Positions 9,841 to 18,075 are shown, counted from the stretch's first letter. The stretch: DNA of 64,000 nucleotides from Streptomyces sp. GS7 (GCF_009834125.1 NZ_CP047146.1:4829501-4893500), one strand, 5' to 3'. Notes: generated by a model from the letters alone, not told the origin. Numbers and translations: made by a program.

Positions 9841-10620
9841 TCAGCCGCCCGAACCTCCGAGGAGAACCGCGCGTTCCGATCGGAGCCAGGATCGCTCGGC
9901 CACCATCTCGGCCACATCGCCGCGGGCGAGAAACGTCACCCATGGCTCGTGGCCTCGCTGGCCGAGCCGTTGGATGCGTTCGGCCTCGCGGGACTGGACG
10001 GCATCCAGCGCATCGAGAACTGCTACCGGGCGTGCCCCGTAGGCGGCGCAGAGGGCGTTGAGGCGGCTCCGCAGGGTGTGCTCCCCGGCGATCGGTGCTC
10101 TTCGCTGCTGCTCGATGGGACGCAGCGGCACGGCGTACCAGGCGAGCTGCGCGAGGTCGTCGAGGGCATGGCCGGGCGCCGCGAAGTCCCAGTCGATGAA
10201 GCCGGCCAGTCGGTCGCCGCTCCAGATGGAGTTCCACGGGCCGAGGTCGCCGTGCCGAATGACCATGCCGGGTCTCCACTCGCTCTCTTGGCCCTGCCAT
10301 CGGGCGTCGGCCGGCGGCTGGAATTCGCGGACAGCGTCGTGGTAGCCGCGGAGCCAGGCCCCCAGTTCGCTGATTCCGACGGTCGACCGCAGGGTCGACG
10401 GCCAGGGTGTGAACGCCGGTTCGCCGTGCAGCAGTGACAGCACCTCATCGGTGCCGTCGGTGCCGAGGACTCGCGGAGCCCGCGTGAAGCCCACCGATTC
10501 CAGGTGGGTCAACAAGGCGTGCACCGCAGGTGTCCATTCGCCGACCGGCCGGCGGATCGTCTCGCCGATCCGCCGCACCGTGGTAACGCTGCCTGTATCA
10601 GTGGCGCCGTCCTCGATCAC
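9841..10620 (-). CDS. APH-fold phosphotransferase (aminoglycoside phosphotransferase family)
   Basis: 259 residues from the GTG start; a TTG 45 bases upstream also keeps the frame. Kinase signatures are the Brenner-type catalytic loop VIRHGDLGPWNSIW (HGDxxxxN) followed by GFIDWDFA, which provides the Mg-binding Asp. The protein is cytoplasmic with no membrane segments. APH-fold enzymes phosphorylate aminoglycosides, choline, homoserine and other small hydroxylated molecules. The subgroup with this 'phosphotransferase, no known resistance' profile is common and multi-copy in Streptomyces, so I would not call it a resistance gene. Neighbours give no substrate clue. Confidence 0.8.
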   Translation of the reverse strand: MIEDGATDTGSVTTVRRIGETIRRPVGEWTPAVHALLTHLESVGFTRAPRVLGTDGTDEVLSLLHGEPAFTPWPSTLRSTVGISELGAWLRGYHDAVREFQPPADARWQGQESEWRPGMVIRHGDLGPWNSIWSGDRLAGFIDWDFAAPGHALDDLAQLAWYAVPLRPIEQQRRAPIAGEHTLRSRLNALCAAYGARPVAVLDALDAVQSREAERIQRLGQRGHEPWVTFLARGDVAEMVAERSWLRSERAVLLGGSGG

Positions 10621-11107
10621 CGGGTCAGCGTAGCCCTGCCCCGACGTCAGTGTCCCTGATATCAACTCCAGTACGGTCGGCGCGACGCGCCCAACGCCAC
10701 CACCAACCAGACCTTCTGGGCTGTGATCTCACCGTGGGTGCTGCCAGTCACGGAGCAGCCTTCGGCAGGGCTTCCTCCAATCCGGGCGAGTTCATGGCGC
10801 CGGGTTGTCCGAGCTGGAAGGAGTCCAGCCAGGTGCGGCATCTTCCGGAGTTCGTGGGGTCGTTGCCGCGGGGTTGGGAGGTGAACGACAACCATGCGGA
10901 GCCTGCTGAGTACCGCAATGAGCCGCCGGTCCCGGAGCCGCCGGTCCCGGAGCGGACCGGTTTTCGTGGTGGCCCCCATGGCCGCGCCGCTCCCGGTGGC
11001 GAGGTGGTCGGTTGGTCCGCTGGGGTCCCGCGGTCGCGGCCGTCCCATGGTCATGACCGTCCCCCGGCACCGAAATCACACACGAGGGAGCAGATACCGC
11101 CTCCCCG
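10621..11107. other. Non-coding stretch between kinase and TetR genes
   Basis: No frame has convincing coding character. It contains a short imperfect direct repeat (GAGCCGCCGGTCCCG, twice in tandem near 10920-10950) and remnants of uncertain origin. It includes the promoter of the kinase gene. Confidence 0.4.
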
Positions 11108-11689
11108 TCACATGGCCGTCCGGCGGAGCACGGTGTCGATGACGAGGTCGATCTCCCGGGGGCTCGGTGGCTCGCCGGTGAGCAGAAAGGTCTGCAGTAT
11201 CAGAGCGGGACCGGTGCGGGCGGCCAGTGGGTGCACCGCCTCGGGGCCGAACTCGCCGCTGTGCACGCCCGCGCGCAGGATGGCTTCGATGCGCTCCAGG
11301 CGTGGCGTGATGATCCTTTCGGCGAACATGGCACGCAGTTCCGGCTCGTGCAGCATGTCGACGATGAACTCGATGCCTGGCACGAGGGTTCTGCCCGACA
11401 GTACGTCGTTGAAGGCGCCCAGCGCGCCGGCGAGGTTGTCCCGGGCGGAGTGCCCCGGGTTCGGTTCGGGCAGCGGGGGCAGGGCGTAGTGCAGGGCGTC
11501 CAGAACCAGGGGCTGTTTGCCGGGCCAGCGCCGGTAGAGCGCGGCCTTGCCTGTGCCGGCGCGGGTGGCGATGCCGTCCATGGTGAGTCGGCCGTAGCCG
11601 TTCGCGGCCAGCTCGTCGAGCGTCGCGACGTATATCGCGTGCTCCAGTTCCGTACCCCGGCGGCGGCCGGGTGTCGCACTCTCTGCCAT
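11108..11689 (-). CDS. TetR-family transcriptional regulator
   Basis: 193 residues. The N-terminal HTH is clear (DELAANGYGRLTMDGIATRA, then GTGKAALYRRWPGKQPLV). The C-terminal ligand-binding domain begins near residue 80 and ends in a typical TetR C-terminal helix (REIDLVIDTVLRRTAM). It is divergent from the adjacent methyltransferase gene, with only 85 bases between the starts and a palindrome in that gap. This is the classic arrangement in which the regulator represses both itself and the neighbour until a ligand binds. The ligand cannot be told from sequence. Confidence 0.9.
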   Translation of the reverse strand: MAESATPGRRRGTELEHAIYVATLDELAANGYGRLTMDGIATRAGTGKAALYRRWPGKQPLVLDALHYALPPLPEPNPGHSARDNLAGALGAFNDVLSGRTLVPGIEFIVDMLHEPELRAMFAERIITPRLERIEAILRAGVHSGEFGPEAVHPLAARTGPALILQTFLLTGEPPSPREIDLVIDTVLRRTAM

Positions 11690-11736
11690 GGGTTCGACAG
11701 TAGACGCTGGCGTTCCCTTCTGCCTACACTCGCTTT

Positions 11737-11756
11737 AGTGAACAACCTCGTCTACT
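11737..11756. promoter_or_regulatory. Candidate TetR operator between divergent genes
   Basis: Imperfect dyad AGTGAAC-(6)-GTCTACT: the right arm reads AGTAGAC on the other strand, so five of seven positions match. A further copy of the right half-site, AGTAGACG, lies at 11699-11706 nearer the TetR gene. Position and symmetry fit autoregulation plus control of the methyltransferase. Confidence 0.5.
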
Positions 11757-11774
11757 AGAAGAGGTGAGGGTTGA

Positions 11775-12530
11775 ATGACCGATCCGCACACCGCTGATGA
11801 CCGCCAAGGCGGCCAGGAGCCGGCATGGGACTTCGAGGCGATGTACCAGGGGCGTGAGGTCGCCTTCGGAGCGGACGATCGCCGGGCGGACCTGATCCCG
11901 TGGCAACTGGACGCCCCCCAGCCGCTGGTCGTCGAGCTGGAGGCGGCGGGCGAAATCACCGGGCCGGTTCTGGAATGCGGCTGCGGTCTTGGGGACAACG
12001 CCTTGTTCCTGGCCGGCCGCGGCCATGAGGTGACCGCCTTCGACGCCGCCCCCTCAGCGATCGAGCGCAGCCGGGCCAAGGCGGTCGCCGCCGGCAGTCC
12101 GGTGACCTTCATGGTCGCCGACGCGACGGAACTGCACGCCAGTGGTGTCCCTGGTGGCTTCCGCACGGTTGTCGACAGTGCCATGCTGCACTGCCTGGAT
12201 GCCGATCAACGACGGGCGTACCTGGCTGGACTGCGTCAGGTGTGTGCACCCGGCGCAAGGCTTCATGTCCTGTGCTTCAGCGGCGAGTTGGCCGCTCACC
12301 TCCAGATGCCGGCCGCCACGGACGAGCGCAGCCTGCGCGAGGCTCTCCGCGACGACTGGACGATCCGGCGCATGGAGCCCCGCCACTACACCACCGGTTT
12401 GACCCACCAGGAATGGCGGAAGTTGGCGCCCGCCGTCCCGGGCGCCTCGGAGCAGGACGACCTCGTGGCCGTCGACGAGAACGACAGGGTTCTCCTGCCG
12501 TTCTGGCAGGTCACCGCAGAACTTACGTGA
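11775..12530 (+). CDS. Class I SAM-dependent methyltransferase
   Basis: 251 residues. SAM-binding motif I is VLECGCGLGDNALFLAGRG, followed by the acidic end of strand 2 (VTAFDAAPSAIERSRAKA) and motif II (FRTVVDSAMLHCL). The overall pattern (PWDFEAMYQG at the start, TehB/thiopurine-methyltransferase-like layout) suggests a small-molecule methyltransferase acting in the cytoplasm. An RBS-like GAAGAGGTGAGGG precedes the ATG. It is paired with the divergent TetR regulator, which favours an inducible detoxification or resistance role. It ends next to the lasso exporter gene but on the opposite strand, so membership in the lasso cluster is unproven. Confidence 0.85.
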   Translation: MTDPHTADDRQGGQEPAWDFEAMYQGREVAFGADDRRADLIPWQLDAPQPLVVELEAAGEITGPVLECGCGLGDNALFLAGRGHEVTAFDAAPSAIERSRAKAVAAGSPVTFMVADATELHASGVPGGFRTVVDSAMLHCLDADQRRAYLAGLRQVCAPGARLHVLCFSGELAAHLQMPAATDERSLREALRDDWTIRRMEPRHYTTGLTHQEWRKLAPAVPGASEQDDLVAVDENDRVLLPFWQVTAELT

Positions 12531-12681
12531 TCGACCACGGCCGGGCTCAGGGGGCTTTCCCGGCACGCCCGCGGAAGCCTCCCGGGGGGCAGTCCTCCGC
12601 GGCGCCGTCGATGTCCGGGCCGGCTGCCAGCGGATGATCGTGCTGCCCTGCACGCCCAGGCAGCCCGGAAGTCGGTACGCG

Positions 12682-12722
12682 CGACCGGGCGCTCACCGCC
12701 GCGGTGCGGGACGGCCCGGTCG
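12682..12722. terminator. Bidirectional hairpin terminator
   Basis: Perfect 9-base arms CGACCGGGC and GCCCGGTCG enclose a second small stem (CACCG...CGGTG). It lies between the convergent methyltransferase and lasso exporter genes, 35 bases past the exporter stop. There is no T-run, as is usual in Streptomyces. Confidence 0.6.
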
Positions 12723-12757
12723 CCACCGGCGGAGGGCGGCCGCCTCGGAGGCGCTTC

Positions 12758-14539
12758 TCAGGCGGTAGGGTCGGTGACAACTACCGGTTCCTGGGTGGGT
12801 GTTGGGGATGCGTACGCCCGTGCGGCGACGTGCCGTTGGAACCCCGAGTCGGTGCGGAGGAGTTCGGCGTACGTTCCGGTGGCGTGAGCCGTTCCGTTGT
12901 CGAGCATGACCACGGAGTCCGCCGCCTCGATGGTGGTCATCCGATGGGCGATGACGAGCAGGGCACATTCCTTCCGCAGGTTGTGCAGGGTGACCGTCAG
13001 GGCGGCCTCGTTGGCGGGGTCGAGGTGGGCGGTGGGCTCGTCCATCAGCAGCAGTCGGGGACGGGCCAGGATCGCCCGGCCGATCGCGAGCCTCTGCCGT
13101 TCGCCGCTCGACAGGTGCGCGCCCCGCTCGCCCACCTCGGTGTCCAGCCCGGCGGAGAGGCTGCGGACCTTCTGGGTGAGGTTGACCAGGTCGAGGATCC
13201 GCCACAGGCTGTCGTCGTCGGCGTCCGGGGCGGCGTAGCGGAGGTTCTCCCGCAACGTGCCGTGCAGCATCGGGCAGTCCTGCTCGACCCAGCCGATGTG
13301 CGAACGCCATGCGTCGAGGCCCAGATCCGTGGTGGAGCGTCCGTCGATGCGGATGCTGCCGCTCCACGGCTCGTAGAAGCGGTTGATCAACGCGAAGGCC
13401 GTGGACTTGCCGGCCCCGGACGGGCCGACCAGGGCGACAAGCGCGTGGGGAGGGACCGTCAGCGACAGTCCCCGGAGCACCGGGGTGTCGGGGACGTACC
13501 CGAACCGCAGATCACGGACCTCCAGCGCCGCCGTATCCGCCCCGCGACGGGCCGGTCGCCGTTGCGGTGTGCCGCGGCCCGGCGTGGCGGTGGTGCGCTC
13601 TTCGGTGGGGAGCGAGTAGACCTCCTGGATGCGTTCGGTGGCGCCCTTGGCTCTGCTCATCGAGGCGAGGCCCTCGATCAACTCGGTGATGGGTCCGCCG
13701 AGTTGATTGGCGTACAGCAGGATCGCCACCAAGGCACCGAGCGAGAGCGCCCCCTGGTCCACGCGGAACGCACCGACCAACAGGACCAGGACGAAGGCGG
13801 CGTTGATGGCCATCTGGGCCACGGGGGCGATCGTCGCGGTGAGCCTGGCACTGCGCACCGCGGCCTCGTAGGCGCGGTGGGCCAGCGTGGTGAGGTGGTC
13901 GAACTCCCGCTGTTCGGCACGGTTGGCACGGACGGTGCGCAAGCCCGACAGGGCGCGCTCCAGCCCTGCCGAGATCGCTCCGACGGCGGTCTGCAGCCGC
14001 ATCGACACGCGACCGATGCGCACCGACAGGACCTTGATCACGACGCTGCCGACGAGCAGCACGCTCAGGATGAGCAGCATCAGGACCGGGTCGATCACGA
14101 ACATGGCACTGACACTGCCCAGCGCGATGCACAGGTTGGTGGCGAGCTGGACGGAGAGATGCGTCAGCGCTTCACGCAGGACGGCCACGTCCGTTGAGGC
14201 GCGCGCCATGAGGTCGCCCACGCGCAGGCGGTCGAAGGCATGCATCCGGATCCGCAACAGGTGCGAGAACAGCCTGGTGCGCGTGTCCAGCACGAACCGT
14301 TCGCCCGCGCGCTCCAGCAGGAAGGCGGCGCAGGAACCGATCAGTGCCTGGGTCAGCAGCAGCAGGACCAGGGCCGCCACGGGCAGGAACAACGGCCGGC
14401 GCGCGGTGAGGGCGTCGACCACCTCCTTGGCGGCCAGGGGCTGGGCGACCCCGACAGCAGCCGCGACCAAGGTGAGGAGCAGGGCGGCGCTCAAGGAGCG
14501 GCGCTGCCCCCGGGTCAGCGTCCATAGCTGTCGAAGCAT
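12758..14539 (-). CDS. Lasso peptide ABC exporter/immunity protein (D)
   Basis: 593 residues with the half-transporter layout. The N-terminal membrane domain has about six hydrophobic segments within residues 15-290. The C-terminal ATPase has Walker A GPSGAGKST, signature LSSGERQR, Walker B LLLMDEPTAHLD and switch IAHRM. In lasso clusters this protein exports the mature peptide and protects the producer. It is the last gene of the minus-strand C-B2-B1-D series, 34 bases after B1, so probably in the same transcript. By itself it could be any multidrug-type exporter; the neighbours decide the call. Confidence 0.9.
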   Translation of the reverse strand: MLRQLWTLTRGQRRSLSAALLLTLVAAAVGVAQPLAAKEVVDALTARRPLFLPVAALVLLLLTQALIGSCAAFLLERAGERFVLDTRTRLFSHLLRIRMHAFDRLRVGDLMARASTDVAVLREALTHLSVQLATNLCIALGSVSAMFVIDPVLMLLILSVLLVGSVVIKVLSVRIGRVSMRLQTAVGAISAGLERALSGLRTVRANRAEQREFDHLTTLAHRAYEAAVRSARLTATIAPVAQMAINAAFVLVLLVGAFRVDQGALSLGALVAILLYANQLGGPITELIEGLASMSRAKGATERIQEVYSLPTEERTTATPGRGTPQRRPARRGADTAALEVRDLRFGYVPDTPVLRGLSLTVPPHALVALVGPSGAGKSTAFALINRFYEPWSGSIRIDGRSTTDLGLDAWRSHIGWVEQDCPMLHGTLRENLRYAAPDADDDSLWRILDLVNLTQKVRSLSAGLDTEVGERGAHLSSGERQRLAIGRAILARPRLLLMDEPTAHLDPANEAALTVTLHNLRKECALLVIAHRMTTIEAADSVVMLDNGTAHATGTYAELLRTDSGFQRHVAARAYASPTPTQEPVVVTDPTA

Positions 14540-14573
14540 CGCGTACGCCGCTCGCTCTCAGGCCCGACCGGTC

Positions 14574-14834
14574 TCAGCACGCCTCCACCATTCCGGACGC
14601 CCGGAGTTGATCGGTCATCGCCGCGAGGTCCTCGCGCGCCTGGTCCAGTGCGATGCCGAACCGCTCCGCGAACTCCTTGGCCACTTGGTCCGTGGTGCGG
14701 CCGGCGAGCAGTCGCTGCAGCGCGTAGGCGCCGGTCGAATTGAGCTGCCAGTAGTGCCCGGTGCGCTGGCTCAGCAGTACCGCACCGTCGTCGGTGTCGG
14801 TGGTGAGCGTGTGGGCGGTCAGGCTGAGCTTCAT
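14574..14834 (-). CDS. Lasso peptide RRE protein (B1, PqqD-like)
   Basis: 86 residues from an ATG preceded by a strong GGAGGAA RBS. The pattern (MKLSLTAHTLTTDTDDGAVL, then GHYWQLNSTGAYALQRLLAG, then an acidic helical C-terminus) is that of PqqD-like RiPP recognition elements. These bind the leader of the precursor peptide and present it to the leader peptidase and cyclase. It lies 62 bases after B2 and 34 before D. In most actinobacterial lasso clusters I know, B1 precedes B2; here it follows. Confidence 0.92.
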   Translation of the reverse strand: MKLSLTAHTLTTDTDDGAVLLSQRTGHYWQLNSTGAYALQRLLAGRTTDQVAKEFAERFGIALDQAREDLAAMTDQLRASGMVEAC

Positions 14835-14896
14835 GGGGGTTCCTCCGGGCGTGGGTGCGGCGCGGGGCGGCTGGGACCTGTCCGAGGGGTCAGGCC

Positions 14897-15334
14897 CTAA
14901 CGGGCCCCTTGCCTGGGTGGTACGGGGGCGACGGTGAGCAGCGGCCGGTAGTAGCCGTCGGGATACGGCTCGTCGATCACCTGGCCGTCGGCCTCGATCC
15001 AGGCATGGGCGGCGAACGGAGTGGTGCGCACGCCGGTCTGCCAGGTGGGCCACGTCCCCTTGAGCCGGCACACCACGGCCGCGGCGACCGACCGCTGCAG
15101 GCAGTGGTGCACGGCACAGCGCAGACTCACCGCGACCACCGCGGTCCGGGCCGCGGAAGCCTGCGCGGCGGTACTCGGACGGGCCCCGACACGCAGCACC
15201 TGGAGTACGGCACGCAGATACCGGGGCGGCAGCGCGGCCAGCGGCCGGGCAAGGGCCACGGCGGCCAGCGGCACCACGCGCCGGCGCAGGGGCAGCCGGA
15301 CGCGCGGCGGCAGGGCACACGGGGGACTGGTCAC
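14897..15334 (-). CDS. Lasso peptide leader peptidase (B2, transglutaminase-like)
   Basis: 145 residues from a GTG with GAGGAGG just upstream; the start overlaps the cyclase stop by four bases (GTGA), indicating translational coupling. The catalytic elements of the transglutaminase-like cysteine protease are visible: Cys78 in HHCLQRS, His110 in PFAAHAWIE, and an acidic residue soon after (DGQ). The enzyme removes the leader after a Thr at position -2. The length is normal for a stand-alone B2. The N-terminal 70 residues are Arg/Ala/Leu-rich as in other B2 proteins. Confidence 0.92.
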   Translation of the reverse strand: MTSPPCALPPRVRLPLRRRVVPLAAVALARPLAALPPRYLRAVLQVLRVGARPSTAAQASAARTAVVAVSLRCAVHHCLQRSVAAAVVCRLKGTWPTWQTGVRTTPFAAHAWIEADGQVIDEPYPDGYYRPLLTVAPVPPRQGAR

Positions 15335-17187
15335 AGGGCCTCCTCGGGATCGGGCATGCGGTGTGGGTGGGCGGCGGCGAGGCCGGCGGATGCGGTCGGC
15401 GGGCCGCCGGGGCGGGCAGCGATCTCCCGCAACCACAGCTCGGCGCCCAGCGTCGCCTCCAGCTGCGCGGACCAGACGTCGGCGCTGCGCGGCGGCGTGC
15501 GCAAGGTGGTCCGCAACTTCGCCACGTCGATCAGGCCGCGGTGCGCCAGCAGCGAGTCCGCGAACAGCTCCAGCAGGTCCGGAACGTGCTGCTGCAACGC
15601 ACGGTCGACGGACTCCTCGCAGTCACCCTTGGTGGACCGGTCGAGGATCACATCGGGCACCAGACCACGCATCGCCGCGGCCAGCACCGGCTTGTACCGC
15701 CAAGGGGTGCAGCGCTCGTGGGGATGGATCGCCAGCACCGCCTCCACCACACGGTCGTCCAGGTAAGGCAGCTCCAGGCGCAGCCCCTCGACCGCGAACT
15801 CACGACGGAGCAACCGCAACACGGGTCCTGCGCTGCGCAGTGCGGTGAGAGCCTCGTGCTGCCCGCGGTCCGGCGCCAGGGGGGCGATCTCCTCCGCCAG
15901 GCCGTGGAAGAGCCGCCGCGTGGTCTGCACCGCCTCTCCGGTGGCCCACGGCGTCGCGGGCAGCAGTGCCCCCCAGCCCAGGGCGGGTGCCGGGCCGGCC
16001 GGCGCGGGACGGACGAGTGCGTCGGCGCACCGTCGCCACCACGTGCCGAGGTCTTCCCCGCGCAACAGCTCCGACAGGCTGGTCGCCAACGGCCAGCGGG
16101 ACAGCGCCCGGTGGGCCTGCAGCTGACGCAGGGCGGTCACCGGGCGGCGACGTAGCAGCGTGTGCAGATAGGCGGCGCTGCCGGTGAACAACTCGTCGGC
16201 TCCGTGCCCGGCCAGGTGCCACGTGGCACCGTGTTCGACCAGCAGCCGGATACCGGTGCGGATCGCGTTCATCCCGCGGGTGGTGGCCCTGGGGGCTTCC
16301 GTGTCCGAGGCCCAGTACGGTGGGGAGAACACCGGCGGCGCGCTGCTCTCCGGCATGGTCAGATGCTCGGCGCGCCGCAGCGAGCGCGCGGCCTGTTCCG
16401 CGTACTGCGGGTCGTCGTTGATGACGCTGCCGCCGGTCCACCGAAAGGTCAGCAGGTCGGGGCGGTGCTCGGCAGCCAGGAAGCACAGCGAGGTGGAGTC
16501 CATGCCGCCCGACAGGTCCGCCGACAGCCTGCCCTGCCGGGGCTGCCGCAGGGCCACGGCCTCCCGCAGTCTCTCGCGCACCTGGCCCGCCCCCTCCGCC
16601 ACGGAAAGGTGCGGCTCCGGCGGCAACCACCAACGCACCATGCGCGCCGCACCGTTGCCGGGGAGGACCGCGTAGGAGTCCGCGGGTACCTGCTGAACGC
16701 CTCGCCACCAACTGCGTTCGCTCAGCGGCGCGAAGAACATGCCGGACGTCACGCTCGCCGCGAGCAGCTCCTCGTCCACCTCCGCACCGGTGATCCCGGC
16801 CAGTACGTCGGCCCTGTCGCCGGCGATCGGCACATCGTCCACGCATGCGGTGAACACGCAACGGGTTCCGGTGACGGTGCCCTGGAACCGCACCTGGCCA
16901 TGGGCCGACGCCAGCACATGCGCACTGCCGGGAAGCCGGCGGACCAGCCGGTCCAGGTCAGGCAGGGCGCGCACCGTGGGAACCAGCGCTGACAGACGTT
17001 CCTGCGTGAGGGAGACCGAGCCGTAGACCACGACGCGCACGGGCCCGGCGTCGGCCACCACCAGATCCTCCGGATCCCACGAGCCGGCCAGCCACGGCCG
17101 ACCGGAGGCGTGCGGCACCATCTGTGGTGCCATTGCCCCGACTTGGCGGTGGACCCGAGCGCCGCCCGGGGAGTCCGGGAAGACCAT
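15331..17187 (-). CDS. Lasso peptide cyclase (C, asparagine synthetase-like)
   Basis: 618 residues from ATG at 17187 (MVFPDSPGGARVH, similar to the usual short start of lasso cyclases). An in-frame extension upstream lacks coding character. The N-terminal part is the degenerate glutaminase-like domain. The synthetase part has the PP-loop LSGGMDSTSLC near residue 225 and the late GHGADELFTGSAAYLH and DRSTKGDCEESVDR segments. The enzyme adenylates the side-chain carboxylate of the ring acid (Asp8 here) and lets the N-terminal Gly attack it, closing the macrolactam. It is the first gene of the minus-strand operon, facing the precursor gene across about 440 bases. Confidence 0.94.
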   Translation of the reverse strand: MVFPDSPGGARVHRQVGAMAPQMVPHASGRPWLAGSWDPEDLVVADAGPVRVVVYGSVSLTQERLSALVPTVRALPDLDRLVRRLPGSAHVLASAHGQVRFQGTVTGTRCVFTACVDDVPIAGDRADVLAGITGAEVDEELLAASVTSGMFFAPLSERSWWRGVQQVPADSYAVLPGNGAARMVRWWLPPEPHLSVAEGAGQVRERLREAVALRQPRQGRLSADLSGGMDSTSLCFLAAEHRPDLLTFRWTGGSVINDDPQYAEQAARSLRRAEHLTMPESSAPPVFSPPYWASDTEAPRATTRGMNAIRTGIRLLVEHGATWHLAGHGADELFTGSAAYLHTLLRRRPVTALRQLQAHRALSRWPLATSLSELLRGEDLGTWWRRCADALVRPAPAGPAPALGWGALLPATPWATGEAVQTTRRLFHGLAEEIAPLAPDRGQHEALTALRSAGPVLRLLRREFAVEGLRLELPYLDDRVVEAVLAIHPHERCTPWRYKPVLAAAMRGLVPDVILDRSTKGDCEESVDRALQQHVPDLLELFADSLLAHRGLIDVAKLRTTLRTPPRSADVWSAQLEATLGAELWLREIAARPGGPPTASAGLAAAHPHRMPDPEEAL

Positions 17188-17500
17188 GAGGTTGTTGTCG
17201 TTCAGGGACTGCAATGCCTCACCACCAGATATCAGGGCGACATCCGCACCGTTGGCACGGCCGGCAGAACCGTCCATCACCGGAGAAGATCGTGCAACTG
17301 CACACAGTTGATATCGCGCCACCACCGCACGGCAGAGCGAATCGGCGGACGGTCGCCTCGATACCCACGCAAAGGCCCGTCGGCGGCGACAACGCATACT
17401 TACAAGTCAAGTCCGCACCACGCGCTGGGATTTGCCGGGCCGCGCCTTCGACCGCGATCCACGCCCACACGAACGGGTCACCAGCGACCCCCGGTTGATC

Positions 17501-17515
17501 CTTACCGCAGGTAAG
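17501..17515. promoter_or_regulatory. Palindrome in the lasso A/C divergent control region
   Basis: Perfect inverted repeat CTTACC-GCA-GGTAAG. It lies about 115 bases before the precursor start, in the region that must hold promoters for both directions. It is a candidate operator or promoter element; no regulator gene is adjacent. Confidence 0.35.
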
Positions 17516-17570
17516 TAAGCAGCTGGAATTGGCTGGAGTTGCGATACCCGAGTAGACACCCGGGGCGGAA

Positions 17571-17589
17571 GCCGATTACATGAATCGGC
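17571..17589. promoter_or_regulatory. Palindrome just upstream of the lasso precursor
   Basis: Perfect inverted repeat GCCGATT-ACATG-AATCGGC, about 40 bases before the precursor ATG. It could be an operator overlapping the promoter or a hairpin in the 5' untranslated RNA. Confidence 0.4.
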
Positions 17590-17627
17590 GCCACTTCAGC
17601 TTCCACCGAGAGGGACAGGAGAAGGCC

Positions 17628-17765
17628 ATGCCCAAGACCAAGCAGCTTCCGGAGCGTTACATGCCGCCGACCGCCGCCAAGGTCGGTCACTTCAACAAGG
17701 ACACCGACGGCACCATCCACACCAAGAAGGACGCCACGACCATCGGCTTCAAGAAGTCCCAGTAG
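17628..17765 (+). CDS. Lasso peptide precursor (A), predicted core GTIHTKKDATTIGFKKSQ
   Basis: 45 residues; a strong AGGAGAAGG RBS at 17617-17625 fixes the ATG. The leader (residues 1-27) matches the actinobacterial pattern YxxPxLxxxGxxxxxTxG at Tyr11, Pro14, Gly20, Thr26 and Gly28, with Ala16 in place of Leu. Thr26 is the required Thr at -2. Cleavage after Asp27 gives an 18-residue core (17709-17762) with Gly1, and Asp8 exactly at a ring-closing position. The tail ATTIGFKKSQ carries Phe14, Lys15 and Lys16 as possible plugs. No Cys, so a class II lasso peptide. It is transcribed away from C, B2, B1 and D, unlike the usual co-directional order. I do not recognise the core among lasso peptides I know. 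Confidence 0.88.
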   Translation: MPKTKQLPERYMPPTAAKVGHFNKDTDGTIHTKKDATTIGFKKSQ

Positions 17766-17933
17766 TCCCGACAGCGAGCTCCGGCTAACTAACGGAGAAC
17801 AAACCATACCCGCCCCTGCACCAGACCATGCCCTCGCATTCTTGTGCGACTGCACAGGACATCCGAACCTTCCGGCGCAGGGCCGGGGATCGCTCGGCAA
17901 CTCCTTCCCCCTGATTCCCATGGGGCGGAAGTA

Positions 17934-18010
17934 AAAGCGGCCTTCAACTCCCGAACATGGACGGCACGGGTGACGACCCCTGCCACACCAGGGAGTTGGA
18001 GGCCGCCTTT
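17934..18010. repeat. Long nested hairpin element
   Basis: The outer arms (17934-17952 and 17991-18010) pair over 18 positions plus one bulged G; one of the pairs is G.U when read as plus-strand RNA. Inside, GGCAcGGGT (17963-17971) pairs with ACCCcTGCC (17976-17984) around a GACG tetraloop. It lies about 170 bases past the precursor stop in a stretch with no obvious gene. It could be a terminator of the precursor transcript, a structured RNA or a mobile palindrome. Confidence 0.55.
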
Positions 18011-18075
18011 CCGTGCGCGGACAGCGTGAGCCCCATACGCCACCGTCCGCCCCGAATCCCGCGACCCGGCCCACG

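Noticed and set aside
9841..10620. Kinase gene as antibiotic resistance or lasso-phosphorylating enzyme
   Set aside because: The APH fold alone does not define the substrate; it is several genes away from the lasso operon and lacks resistance-gene context.
11775..12530. Methyltransferase as a lasso tailoring enzyme
   Set aside because: It is on the other strand, separated by a terminator, and paired with its own TetR regulator and operator; the evidence favours a separate unit.
17580..17627. Longer lasso precursor starting 48 bases upstream
   Set aside because: That start lies inside a palindrome and lacks an RBS, whereas the ATG at 17628 has AGGAGAAGG at the right distance.
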